From: DATJFQ01 sp035495555
Lineage (GTDB): Bacteria; Acidobacteriota; Vicinamibacteria; Vicinamibacterales; 2-12-FULL-66-21
Length of the DNA: 37,533 bases
Assembly (NCBI GenBank): GCA_035495555.1
Contig: DATJFQ010000083.1
Location: 1-37,533, forward strand
Direction of reading: 5' to 3'
Shown: one piece after another, positions 7,449 to 14,189 of the stretch
Layout of the letters: every line of letters begins with the position of its first letter
How positions within the stretch are numbered: the stretch's first letter is position 1
Position numbers and translations under genes: made by a program
The notes under the pieces: model-generated
What the model was told of the DNA's origin: nothing
Seen by the model: only the letters and a program-made list of their open reading frames with translations
Databases searched by the model: none

Positions 7449-7964
7449 TCAGTCGAATCGTTGTTCGTCGGCTGACGGGCCGTACACCGCAGGCACCTTC
7501 GCGTCGTTCATCCGCAGATACACCGTCAGTTGGCCCCGGTGGTGCGCGAGGTGGTTGATCGACTCTCGCAGGAACTCGTGCCGAGGTTTCTGCGAGACGA
7601 CGGTTCCTGCGACTTTCAGTTGCCACGGTTTGACGAGGTCGTCGTCACGTGCGGCTTCGAGCGCGCGGCGCGCACCCGCGACGCCTTCGTTCGACGCCTG
7701 GACGAGGTCCTCGGCGGTCGAGAACGTCCGCGCGAAAGATTCCTGCGGCTGGCCCTGTGGCGGGTTCAGATCGAATTCGTCACGCTCGATCATCATCGAG
7801 AGCCATGACGGCATCGTTGCGACGAGGGAGGCGAGGCGACCGAGCGGCATCGATGTGGGATGCGGCCGCCAGTCGTCCCGCCCGGAGGGAACCTGCTCGA
7901 GCACGCGGGCGTTCAGCGTCCCTTCGCGCTCGAGTTCCTTCAGAAACAGATCGTTCAACTGCAT
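7449..7964 (-). CDS. DinB-family protein
   Basis: A 171-residue DinB/YfiT-like four-helix bundle. This superfamily binds a divalent metal with three His and is used in thiol transfer and other reactions; the role here is unknown. The C-terminal NHLAHHRGQ motif, which supplies two metal His, is clear. The third His, expected in the second helix (family pattern like RLAGHVAEMPGW), is absent: here the segment is RLASLVATMPSW. Metal binding may therefore be weak or different. A TAATAT box ends 6 nt upstream of the ATG, and a weak GGAG is 11 nt away, so the start may be leaderless. It converges with the unknown 173-aa gene across the repeat-filled gap. Confidence 0.85.
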   Translation of the reverse strand: MQLNDLFLKELEREGTLNARVLEQVPSGRDDWRPHPTSMPLGRLASLVATMPSWLSMMIERDEFDLNPPQGQPQESFARTFSTAEDLVQASNEGVAGARRALEAARDDDLVKPWQLKVAGTVVSQKPRHEFLRESINHLAHHRGQLTVYLRMNDAKVPAVYGPSADEQRFD

Positions 7965-7970
7965 CCGGCG

Positions 7971-7976
7971 ATATTA
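7971..7976 (-). promoter_or_regulatory. -10 box TAATAT for DinB-family gene
   Basis: Read on the minus strand, TAATAT stands 6 nt before the ATG at 7964. It could serve a leaderless transcript; a weak GGAG also overlaps this region. Confidence 0.35.
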
Positions 7977-8002
7977 CTCCGGACACGCGGTCGCCACGGT
8001 TG

Positions 8003-8593
8003 TCAGCGGCTCGTGCTCGTCAGTTCCGGAGCACCTTTCGTTCGATCGTGCCGCCCTTCCGCGAACTCCTCGATCATCTTCTTGTTGAACGCCGGAATGT
8101 CGTCAGGCTTGCGGGACGTCACGAGGCCGTTGTCGACCACGCACTCCTCGTTGACCCAGCGCGCGCCGGCGTTCTTCAGGTCCGTCTGCAGTGACGGCCA
8201 CGAGGTCATCTTCCGGCCGTTCACCGCGCCGGCTTCGATGAGCGTCCACGGCCCGTGGCAGATTGCCGCGATGGGCTTCGACGCGTTCACGAACGTTCTC
8301 ACGAACGCGACGGCCGTGGGGTTCATCCGGAGCTTGTCTGGATTCATCACGCCGCCCGGCAGGAGCAGCGCGTCGTAGTCGTCCGCGCGTGCGTCGTCCA
8401 GTTTCCTGTCGACCGGGACCTGCCGGCCCCAGTCCGCGTGCTGCCAACCCTTCACCGTCGAGTCCTGCGGCGAGACGACGTCGACCGTCGCACCCGCGTC
8501 CTCGAGCGCCTTTTTCGGCTCGAGCAGTTCGGATTGTTCGAAGCCGTTGTCGACCAGGGCCGCGACGCGCTTGCCGCGCAACTGTTCTGTCAC
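8003..8593 (-). CDS. DJ-1/PfpI family protein (type 1 glutamine amidotransferase-like)
   Basis: 196 residues with the flavodoxin-like DJ-1/PfpI fold. The nucleophile-elbow motif AICHGPW carries the conserved Cys; the LLLPGGVMNPD loop and the early KRVAALVDNGFEQSE strand (with the conserved Glu) are also present. Members act as proteases, glyoxalases/deglycases or stress chaperones; the sequence does not decide which. The start is the GTG at 8593: AAGGAGGT stands 8 nt before it, much better than the upstream codon at 8638. It ends 38 bp from the DinB-family start, so the two may be cotranscribed. Confidence 0.88.
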   Translation of the reverse strand: MTEQLRGKRVAALVDNGFEQSELLEPKKALEDAGATVDVVSPQDSTVKGWQHADWGRQVPVDRKLDDARADDYDALLLPGGVMNPDKLRMNPTAVAFVRTFVNASKPIAAICHGPWTLIEAGAVNGRKMTSWPSLQTDLKNAGARWVNEECVVDNGLVTSRKPDDIPAFNKKMIEEFAEGRHDRTKGAPELTSTSR

Positions 8594-8756
8594 TGGGAAA
8601 CCTCCTTGCTGTTTCAGGCAGAGCTGCGAGCGCCTCAACCGCGCTCACAGTTCTGTGAATCGGTTGCAAATCTGAAACCGGCTGCGGCTCCGCCATTTCC
8701 TCAATCGCGTGTTTCCGGCCGAATTTCGCGTCTCACAATTCCTGCCCGCGCCAGAA

Positions 8757-8801
8757 AAGGAGGAACGCAACGTGCCTACTGGTAGCGCGTCGTTCCTCCT
8801 T
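8757..8801. promoter_or_regulatory. Inverted repeat in the mreB upstream region
   Basis: Perfect 11-bp arms AAGGAGGAACG (8757-8767) and CGTTCCTCCTT (8791-8801) enclose a 23-nt loop that can itself pair (CTAC-TG-GTAG). It lies between divergent genes about 57 nt before the mreB start. It lacks a T-run, so an operator or leader structure is more likely than a terminator; the rest of the 264-bp gap shows nothing clear. Confidence 0.4.
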
Positions 8802-8857
8802 CCGCGAAGATGGCGCGCCGGGGCCACCCGGCGCGTCATCGTTTCCGAGGTCCATGC

Positions 8858-9874
8858 ATGAACCTGTTCTCTGCTGTGGCGAGCGAGATGGCGATCGATC
8901 TGGGCACCGCGAACACGTGCGTGTACGCGCGCGGCCGCGGCATCGTGCTGAACGAACCGTCGATCGTCGCGTTCAACACCGCAAACGGGCAGATTGAAGC
9001 CGTGGGCACCGAAGCGCAGCAGATGCTCGGCCGCACCCCGCCGAACATCAAAGCGGTCCGCCCGCTCAAGGACGGCGTCATCGCCGACTTCGAAGCCGCC
9101 GAGAAGATGCTGATGCACTTCGTCAAGAAGGCGCACGGCCGCCGCCCGGTGCTGCGCCCGCGTCTCATCATCGGGGTGCCGCCGGAGATTACGCAGGTCG
9201 AACGGCGCGCCGTGAAGGACAGCGGCTTCCGCGTCAAGGCGAGTGAAGTGCACCTCGTCGACGAACCGATGGCGGCCGCGATCGGCTCAGGGCTGCCGGT
9301 CACCGATCCGGCGGGGAACATGATCGTGGACATCGGCGGCGGGACGACCGACATCGCGGTCATCTCGATGGCGGGCACGGTGTACGGCCGATCGCTGCGC
9401 GTCGCGGGGAACGCGTTCGACGAAGCGATCATGCTCTACATGCGCAAGAGCTTCAATCTCCTGATTGGCGAGCGCACCGCGGAACAGATCAAGTTCGAGC
9501 TCGCGTCGGCGGCACCGCTCGACGAGCCGCTCTCGATGGAAGTGCGCGGGCGCCACCTCCTCGAAGGTGTGCCGAAGATCGTTTCGATCAGCGACGGCGA
9601 CGTGCGGGAGGCGCTCGCCGAGCCGCTCCGGCTGATCGTGCAGGCGGTCCGGGACGCGCTCGAGAAGGTTCCGCCGGAACTCTCGGCGGACATCTACGAT
9701 CGCGGCATCGTGCTCACCGGCGGCGGGGCGCTGCTGCGCAACCTCGACAAGCGTCTGCGCGACGAGACCGGCCTCCCGGTGCTCGTTGCCGAAAATCCGC
9801 TGACGTCGGTGGTGGTCGGGGCGGGCAAGATCCTGACGGACCTGCCGCTGCTGCGGAAAGTGACGGGCGAATAG
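8858..9874 (+). CDS. mreB: MreB-family bacterial actin
   Basis: A 338-residue actin-fold ATPase that polymerises under the membrane to guide lateral wall synthesis. Nucleotide-binding motifs are visible: phosphate-1 DLGTANT (about residues 14-20), phosphate-2 DIGGGTTDIAV, and the adenosine motif LTGGGALL near the C-terminus. The N-terminal MNLFSAVASEM could be the usual amphipathic membrane tail. Length is normal. The ATG at 8858 is chosen because it has CGAGG upstream and gives the family-typical N-terminus. mreC, mreD, rodA and pbp2 are not next to it, so it may be a solitary paralogue; the main mre cluster, if any, is elsewhere. Confidence 0.92.
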   Translation: MNLFSAVASEMAIDLGTANTCVYARGRGIVLNEPSIVAFNTANGQIEAVGTEAQQMLGRTPPNIKAVRPLKDGVIADFEAAEKMLMHFVKKAHGRRPVLRPRLIIGVPPEITQVERRAVKDSGFRVKASEVHLVDEPMAAAIGSGLPVTDPAGNMIVDIGGGTTDIAVISMAGTVYGRSLRVAGNAFDEAIMLYMRKSFNLLIGERTAEQIKFELASAAPLDEPLSMEVRGRHLLEGVPKIVSISDGDVREALAEPLRLIVQAVRDALEKVPPELSADIYDRGIVLTGGGALLRNLDKRLRDETGLPVLVAENPLTSVVVGAGKILTDLPLLRKVTGE

Positions 9875-9916
9875 GGTTCGAATCGAGTCAACTCCCAACG
9901 CCCGGATTTGGAATTG

Positions 9917-9933
9917 CGCTCGTCACGCGAGCG
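9917..9933. terminator. Short hairpin between convergent mreB and glutaredoxin genes
   Basis: CGCTCG and CGAGCG arms with a 5-nt loop form a 6-bp GC-rich hairpin. There is no T-run, so intrinsic termination is uncertain. Confidence 0.3.
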
Positions 9934-9947
9934 TCTGATCACACGCC

Positions 9948-10154
9948 TCACGTCCCGCCGAATCCAACGGTGACCTCGTCGGCATCGACGATGACGGGCA
10001 CATCGCGGCGCCCGCCGGTGTAGCGCAGCATACGGCCCATCGCTTCCGCGCTTTGCGTTACGTTCACGTACTCGAACGCAATCCCGCGCTCCTCGTAGTC
10101 GCTACGCGCCGCACGCGTGTATGGGCACGAATCCTTGCCGAAAATGGTGACCAT
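9948..10154 (-). CDS. Small glutaredoxin-family protein (CPYT)
   Basis: 68 residues with the thioredoxin fold of short glutaredoxins. The active-site motif is CPYT (Cys10, Thr13), so it has one redox Cys as in monothiol-type forms. The conserved cis-Pro is in DVPVIV (Pro53), followed by the glutathione-contact GFGGT end. It probably reduces mixed disulfides with glutathione or a similar thiol. The ATG has TGAGG just upstream. It converges with mreB and lies 64 bp upstream of the glpK 3' end on the same strand, so it is not an obvious part of the glycerol operon. Confidence 0.82.
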   Translation of the reverse strand: MVTIFGKDSCPYTRAARSDYEERGIAFEYVNVTQSAEAMGRMLRYTGGRRDVPVIVDADEVTVGFGGT

Positions 10155-10182
10155 GCCTCAATGGTACCCGGCGAGAGTCGCA

Positions 10183-10210
10183 AATTGGGAGTTGGGAATT
10201 GGGAGTTGGG
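10183..10210. repeat. Heptamer tandem repeat ARTTGGG x4
   Basis: Units AATTGGG, AGTTGGG, AATTGGG, AGTTGGG in strict 7-nt phase occupy the gap between glpK and the glutaredoxin gene. Confidence 0.75.
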
Positions 10211-10218
10211 CGTTTTTG

Positions 10219-11721
10219 TCAAACCCAGTCCAGCGTCCTCTCGAGCGCCTTTTTCCATCCTGCATAGCCCGATTCCCGCTGATCGACCGACCACTGCGGC
10301 TCCCAGCGTCGATCGGCGCGCCAGTTCTCGCGCAAATCGTCGAGGTCGGTCCAGAAGCCGACCGCAAGACCCGCTGCGTACGCCGCCCCCAGCGCCGTCG
10401 TCTCGGGCACCGTCGGACGTACGACGGGGACGCCGAGGGTGTCGGCCTGCAATTGCATCAGCGTGTCGTTCACCGTCGCGCCGCCGTCGACCTTCAGCAC
10501 GTCCAGCGAGACGCCGGAGTCCACGGTCATCGCATCCAGCACGGCGCGTGTCTGATAACAGATCGCCTCGAGCGTGGCGCGCGCGATGTGCGCTTTGGTG
10601 TTGAACCGCGAGAGCCCGACGATCGCGCCGCGCGCGTCGGAGCGCCAGTACGGCGCGAAGAGGCCGGAGAACGCCGGGACGAAATAGATGCCGCCGTTGT
10701 CGGGAACCGTATTCGCGAGCGCCTCGACGTCTGCCGCCGCGTTGATGATCCCGAGCTGATCGCGCAGCCACTGCACGGCGGACCCGGTGACGGCGATCGA
10801 TCCTTCGAGCGCGTACACCGTGTCGCCCGTCAGCCGATACGCCGCCGTCGTGAGCAGCCCGGCCTTCGAGGGGACGGCGGTGCGTCCCGTATTCAGCAGC
10901 ATGAAGTTGCCGGTGCCGTAGGTGTTCTTGGCTTCGCCAGGACGAAAACACACCTGGCCGACCGTCGCGGCCTGTTGATCCCCGAGGTCGCCGCTGATCG
11001 GCACGACGCCGCCGAGCGGGCCGTCAGGCCGCGTCCGGCCGAAGCCCGTGCGCTCCGAAGACCCGCAGATCTGCGGGAGCATCGCGCGCGGAATTCCGAA
11101 GATCGCGAGCAGTTCGTCGTCCCACTCGCCGGTCCGCAGATCCATGAGCATCGTCCGGCTCGCGTTGGTGACGTCGGTCGCGTGCACGCCTCCGCGGGAC
11201 CCGCCCGTGAGGTGCCAGATCAGCCACGTATCGATGTTGCCGAAGATGGCTTCGCCGCGCTCCGCCGCCTCGCGAACGCCAGGAACGTTGTCGAGGATCC
11301 ACTGCAGCTTGGTCGCGGAGAAATACGTCGCCGGTGGCAGGCCCGTGCGGGTCCGGATCAGGTCGGCCGCCGACGGCGGCAGCGCGTTGACGATCGCATC
11401 CGTCCGTGTGTCCTGCCAGACGATCGCGTTGTACCAGGGGTGACCGGTCGTCGGATTCCACACGACCGTCGTCTCACGCTGGTTCGTGATCCCGATTGCG
11501 GCGAGGTCGTCCGCGCTGATGTTCGCGTTCCGCATCGCGCGCGCAATCACTTCGTCGGTGCGCGCGGCGATCTCGATCGGATCGTGCTCCACCCATCCGG
11601 GCCTGAGCATGATTTGCTGATGTTCGAGCTGATGGCGCGCGATCTCGATCCCACCGTGATCGAAGATCATGAAGCGCGTGCTGGTCGTCCCCTGGTCGAG
11701 CGCGCCGACGTATCGGGCCAT
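10219..11721 (-). CDS. glpK: Glycerol kinase
   Basis: 500 residues of the FGGY carbohydrate kinase family; phosphorylates glycerol to sn-glycerol 3-phosphate with ATP. The N-terminal phosphate loop DQGTTSTR (residues 9-16), the VEHDPIEI segment, the INQRETT-type motif (NQRETTVVWN), and the C-terminal KVDGGATVNDTLMQLQAD and ETTALGAAYAAGLAVGFW blocks are all typical of GlpK. Length is normal. The ATG at 11721 lies 8 nt after the glpF stop with GAGGTG as ribosome site; the frame extends upstream into glpF only as a shadow. It forms the operon glpF-glpK, so uptake and trapping of glycerol are linked. Confidence 0.96.
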   Translation of the reverse strand: MARYVGALDQGTTSTRFMIFDHGGIEIARHQLEHQQIMLRPGWVEHDPIEIAARTDEVIARAMRNANISADDLAAIGITNQRETTVVWNPTTGHPWYNAIVWQDTRTDAIVNALPPSAADLIRTRTGLPPATYFSATKLQWILDNVPGVREAAERGEAIFGNIDTWLIWHLTGGSRGGVHATDVTNASRTMLMDLRTGEWDDELLAIFGIPRAMLPQICGSSERTGFGRTRPDGPLGGVVPISGDLGDQQAATVGQVCFRPGEAKNTYGTGNFMLLNTGRTAVPSKAGLLTTAAYRLTGDTVYALEGSIAVTGSAVQWLRDQLGIINAAADVEALANTVPDNGGIYFVPAFSGLFAPYWRSDARGAIVGLSRFNTKAHIARATLEAICYQTRAVLDAMTVDSGVSLDVLKVDGGATVNDTLMQLQADTLGVPVVRPTVPETTALGAAYAAGLAVGFWTDLDDLRENWRADRRWEPQWSVDQRESGYAGWKKALERTLDWV

Positions 11722-11729
11722 CGCACACC

Positions 11730-12479
11730 TCAGAAACCGATATAGGCGTAGAGCGCGGCGCCGGCGATGCCGCCGATGATCGGCCCCACGACCGGGATCC
11801 AACCATACTCCCAATCGGAGCCGCCCTTGCCCGGAATGGGCAGGATCGCGTGGGCTATGCGCGGACCGAGATCACGCGCCGGATTGATGGCGTAGCCGGT
11901 CGGCCCGCCGAGCGACAGCCCGATGCCGAGCACGAGCACGCCGACGAGCAGCGGCTGCAGCCCGCGGCTGAACACGAACGACAGGTCGACGTCTCCCGGT
12001 TTCGAGAGCGCTTGCGCGTTGGCGGCAATCGCGAGGATGCCGAAGAGCAGCACGAACGTGCCGATGATCTCCGCGATCAGGTTCGGCCCGCTCGTGCGGA
12101 TCGCCGGCCCTGTGCTGAAGACGCCAAGTTTCGACGCCTGGTCCTCGGTTACCCGCCAGTGGGGCAGATACATCGCCCACACCAGGATGGCGCCCAGAAT
12201 CGCCCCCGCCATCTGCGCCGCGATGTAGCCGGGCACCTGTGCCCATGGAAAGCTGCCGATCACTGCCAGCGCGATCGTCACGGCGGGATTGATGTGCGCG
12301 CCGCTGATGCGTCCGACGGCGTACACGGCAATGGCCACTGCCACGCCCCACCCGGTCGTGATCACGATCCACCCGGAGTTCTGCCCCTTGGTCCGGTTCA
12401 GCACAACGTTGGCGACGACGCCATCACCGAGCAGTACCAGAATCATCGTGCCGATCATTTCAGCCAGCAGTGATTGCAT
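11730..12479 (-). CDS. glpF: Glycerol facilitator / aquaporin (MIP family)
   Basis: 249 residues, six membrane helices and two half-helices with the NPA motifs GAHINPAVT and GYAINPARDLG. The Asp after the second NPAR is the mark of glycerol facilitators rather than strict water channels. The protein lets glycerol cross the inner membrane by diffusion; the adjacent glycerol kinase traps it. The start is the ATG at 12479, which gives MQSLLAEMIGT, the usual N-terminus. The much longer open frame upstream is antisense to the barrel-like gene and is rejected. A promoter lies directly upstream and predicts a leaderless transcript. Confidence 0.94.
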   Translation of the reverse strand: MQSLLAEMIGTMILVLLGDGVVANVVLNRTKGQNSGWIVITTGWGVAVAIAVYAVGRISGAHINPAVTIALAVIGSFPWAQVPGYIAAQMAGAILGAILVWAMYLPHWRVTEDQASKLGVFSTGPAIRTSGPNLIAEIIGTFVLLFGILAIAANAQALSKPGDVDLSFVFSRGLQPLLVGVLVLGIGLSLGGPTGYAINPARDLGPRIAHAILPIPGKGGSDWEYGWIPVVGPIIGGIAGAALYAYIGF

Positions 12480-12487
12480 GAAGCGGG

Positions 12488-12517
12488 ACAGTAAGCGCGG
12501 GGCGCTCGGCGAGTCAA
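12488..12517 (-). promoter_or_regulatory. Sigma70-type promoter of glpFK
   Basis: On the minus strand, TTGACT (12512-12517) and TACTGT (12488-12493) are separated by 18 nt. The -10 box is 8 nt before the glpF ATG. It is the best -35/-10 pair I found in the window. Confidence 0.55.
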
Positions 12518-12520
12518 GGC

Positions 12521-12526
12521 TATACT
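12521..12526 (+). promoter_or_regulatory. -10 box TATACT, divergent from glpF promoter
   Basis: TATACT faces the barrel-like gene and almost abuts the glpF -35 box. Transcription from it would give a leader of about 58 nt that contains the hairpin at 12559-12579. Confidence 0.4.
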
Positions 12527-12558
12527 GCGGAATCGGCACCCGGTGAAGGGACGTCACA

Positions 12559-12579
12559 GGCGCCCCAAAAAGGGGCGCC
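12559..12579. promoter_or_regulatory. GC hairpin in leader of barrel-like gene
   Basis: Perfect 8-bp arms GGCGCCCC and GGGGCGCC with an AAAAA loop end 11 nt before the first ATG. It could control translation or mRNA stability. On the minus strand the loop reads TTTTT inside the hairpin, so it is not a terminator. Confidence 0.45.
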
Positions 12580-12590
12580 CTACACAATCG

Positions 12591-13691
12591 ATGATGAAAT
12601 CGTGGCGGCTGCCCGTATGCGCAGCCATCTGCATGCTCGCGGCGGCCACCGCTTCCGCGCAAACAGTCTTCGTGCGGCACGCGCCTGCGGGCCGTACCAT
12701 TGCTGTCGTCGTCGGCCGTGCCGACGCCGGCAAAGCGACCGCGGACGCGGATGGTGATGCGCAGGTGCCCATCAACCTGCAATCGGCCGTCGGCAAACCG
12801 GAGATGGACGCGAACGTGTTCGTCGACGTCTGCAAGGACCTCACACGCGTGCTCGTCGAAGCGGGAGGTTCGGTGCCGCCCGCCCCCGACGTCGGTTGCG
12901 AGCGCCGCGACGTCCAGGGGCTGTACGCCGTCAAGGCCGAGTCGACGCTGGTCGTGAACGTCGGCAGCACCGTGCCTTCGATGCTCCTGATTCAGGGGAC
13001 CTACAAACCTCCGAAGCCGGAAGAGGAGCGGCCCGAAGGCTCTGAAGAGCGGCCGCACCGGCCGGCGTCGACCGGACTGGCCCTGTACGGCGCCGGCTCG
13101 TTCACCACGATCCGCGACGCCGCCGTCAACGCCTGCGGCAACGTCGCCGACTGCACGACGGACGGCCGTGGCTTCGGCTACACCGTCGGCGGCGTCGTCT
13201 GGCTGTCGAAGTGGCTGGGCGCCGAGGCAGGCTATCTGCGGCCGGCACAAATCCGCGCGACGGACACGACGGATCCGCTCCATTTCGACCTGAAGATGAA
13301 GACCGACATCATCATCGTCGCCGGCAAGGTCGCGATCCCTGCGGGACCTGTCCGTATCTACGGCACCTTCGGCGCGGATTATCACCAGGCGACGCAGGAC
13401 ACCTCGGAGACGCTGCAGTCCCGCACCGTGACCGCGGCCGACGGCAGTTCCGTCACGCTACCCGGCGGCACACAGGCGCTGCACCTCGAGACCAAGGGCT
13501 GGAGCTATGTGGTCGGCGGCGGCGGCGAAGTCTGGGTCACGCGTCCGCTGGCGCTCTTCGGCGAATTGAACATCATCAATCTCAAAGGCAAGCCGGTCGG
13601 CGGTGGGGAAGGAGCGCTCCGTGACAGGCTCACGAGCCTGAATTTCGGCATCCGAATCCGGATCGGCGGGAATGCGAAGCCGACTACGTAA
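12591..13691 (+). CDS. Exported beta-barrel-like outer membrane protein
   Basis: 366 residues with a signal peptide (basic start, hydrophobic core to about residue 20, cleavage after ATASA). Residues about 24-130 form a small beta-rich domain of unknown kind. A charged Pro/Glu/Arg linker (about 140-160) follows. The last 200 residues alternate polar and apolar residues in strand-length blocks rich in Gly and aromatics (GLALYGAGSF; GFGYTVGGVVWLSKWLGAEAGYLR; IYGTFGADYH; WSYVVGGGGEVW; LNFGIRIRIGG), as in OmpA/OmpW-type barrels. The start is one of two adjacent ATGs at 12591/12594. Specific function unknown. Confidence 0.75.
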   Translation: MMKSWRLPVCAAICMLAAATASAQTVFVRHAPAGRTIAVVVGRADAGKATADADGDAQVPINLQSAVGKPEMDANVFVDVCKDLTRVLVEAGGSVPPAPDVGCERRDVQGLYAVKAESTLVVNVGSTVPSMLLIQGTYKPPKPEEERPEGSEERPHRPASTGLALYGAGSFTTIRDAAVNACGNVADCTTDGRGFGYTVGGVVWLSKWLGAEAGYLRPAQIRATDTTDPLHFDLKMKTDIIIVAGKVAIPAGPVRIYGTFGADYHQATQDTSETLQSRTVTAADGSSVTLPGGTQALHLETKGWSYVVGGGGEVWVTRPLALFGELNIINLKGKPVGGGEGALRDRLTSLNFGIRIRIGGNAKPTT

Positions 13692-13697
13692 AGTGAA

Positions 13698-13740
13698 TTG
13701 CAGATTCCCTTCAATCTGCAATCCCCAATCTGCAATTTCC
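13698..13740. terminator. Hairpin and 14-mer repeats at a convergent junction
   Basis: TTGCAGATT (13698-13706) pairs perfectly with AATCTGCAA (13713-13721) across 6 nt. The right arm is part of two 14-nt units, AATCTGCAATYYCC at 13713 and 13727. It lies between the stops of two convergent genes and could end transcription in both directions, though no T-run is present. Confidence 0.45.
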
Positions 13741-13745
13741 AGTCG

Positions 13746-14177
13746 CTACTGAATCGAGAGCAGTTCCACTTCGAAGACGAGGGCGGTGTTCGGCGGGATG
13801 GCGTTGTTGCGGACGTCGCCGTAGGCGAGCGACGGCGGGACGACGAGCTGACGGATGCCGCCGACTCGAAGGCCGACGAGGCCGTCGTCCCATCCTTTGA
13901 TCACGGTCCCGGCGCCGAGGGTGAACGTAAACGGGCCGCTCGCGGCGGTGCTGTCGAACTGAATGCCCTTGAAATCCGTTTTCGTCGGATCGTAGAGCCA
14001 TCCGGTATAGTTCACGGTGAGCGTATTGCCCGATGCCGCGGCGGCGCCGGTGCCGAGGCGGAGATCCGTCTGCGAGAACGCCACCGACGACGGGCTGGTT
14101 GGGTTGTTGCTGCCGCAGGCCGCCAGGCCGAGACAGACGAAGACGACGAGCAGACGCGTCAACCGCACGACGTTCAT
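13746..14177 (-). CDS. FKBP-type peptidyl-prolyl isomerase lipoprotein
   Basis: 143 residues; LAAC with Cys21 is a lipobox, so it is a periplasmic lipid-anchored protein. After a short Asn/Ser/Pro linker comes one FKBP domain with its hallmark segments: VNYTGWLYD, FDST, VIKGWDDGLVGLRVGGIRQLVVPP, LAYGD, and FEVELLSI at the very end. The aromatic pocket residues are kept, so prolyl isomerase activity is expected. It begins 12 nt after the stop of the ADOP permease on the same strand and is probably cotranscribed with it. It converges with the barrel-like gene. Confidence 0.93.
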   Translation of the reverse strand: MNVVRLTRLLVVFVCLGLAACGSNNPTSPSSVAFSQTDLRLGTGAAAASGNTLTVNYTGWLYDPTKTDFKGIQFDSTAASGPFTFTLGAGTVIKGWDDGLVGLRVGGIRQLVVPPSLAYGDVRNNAIPPNTALVFEVELLSIQ

Positions 14178-14189
14178 TTTACCCCGCGC

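Noticed and set aside
9870..9890. GGTTCGAATC resembling a tRNA T-arm
   Set aside because: The five bases on each side do not pair, and the upstream sequence is the end of the MreB gene with no acceptor or anticodon stem.
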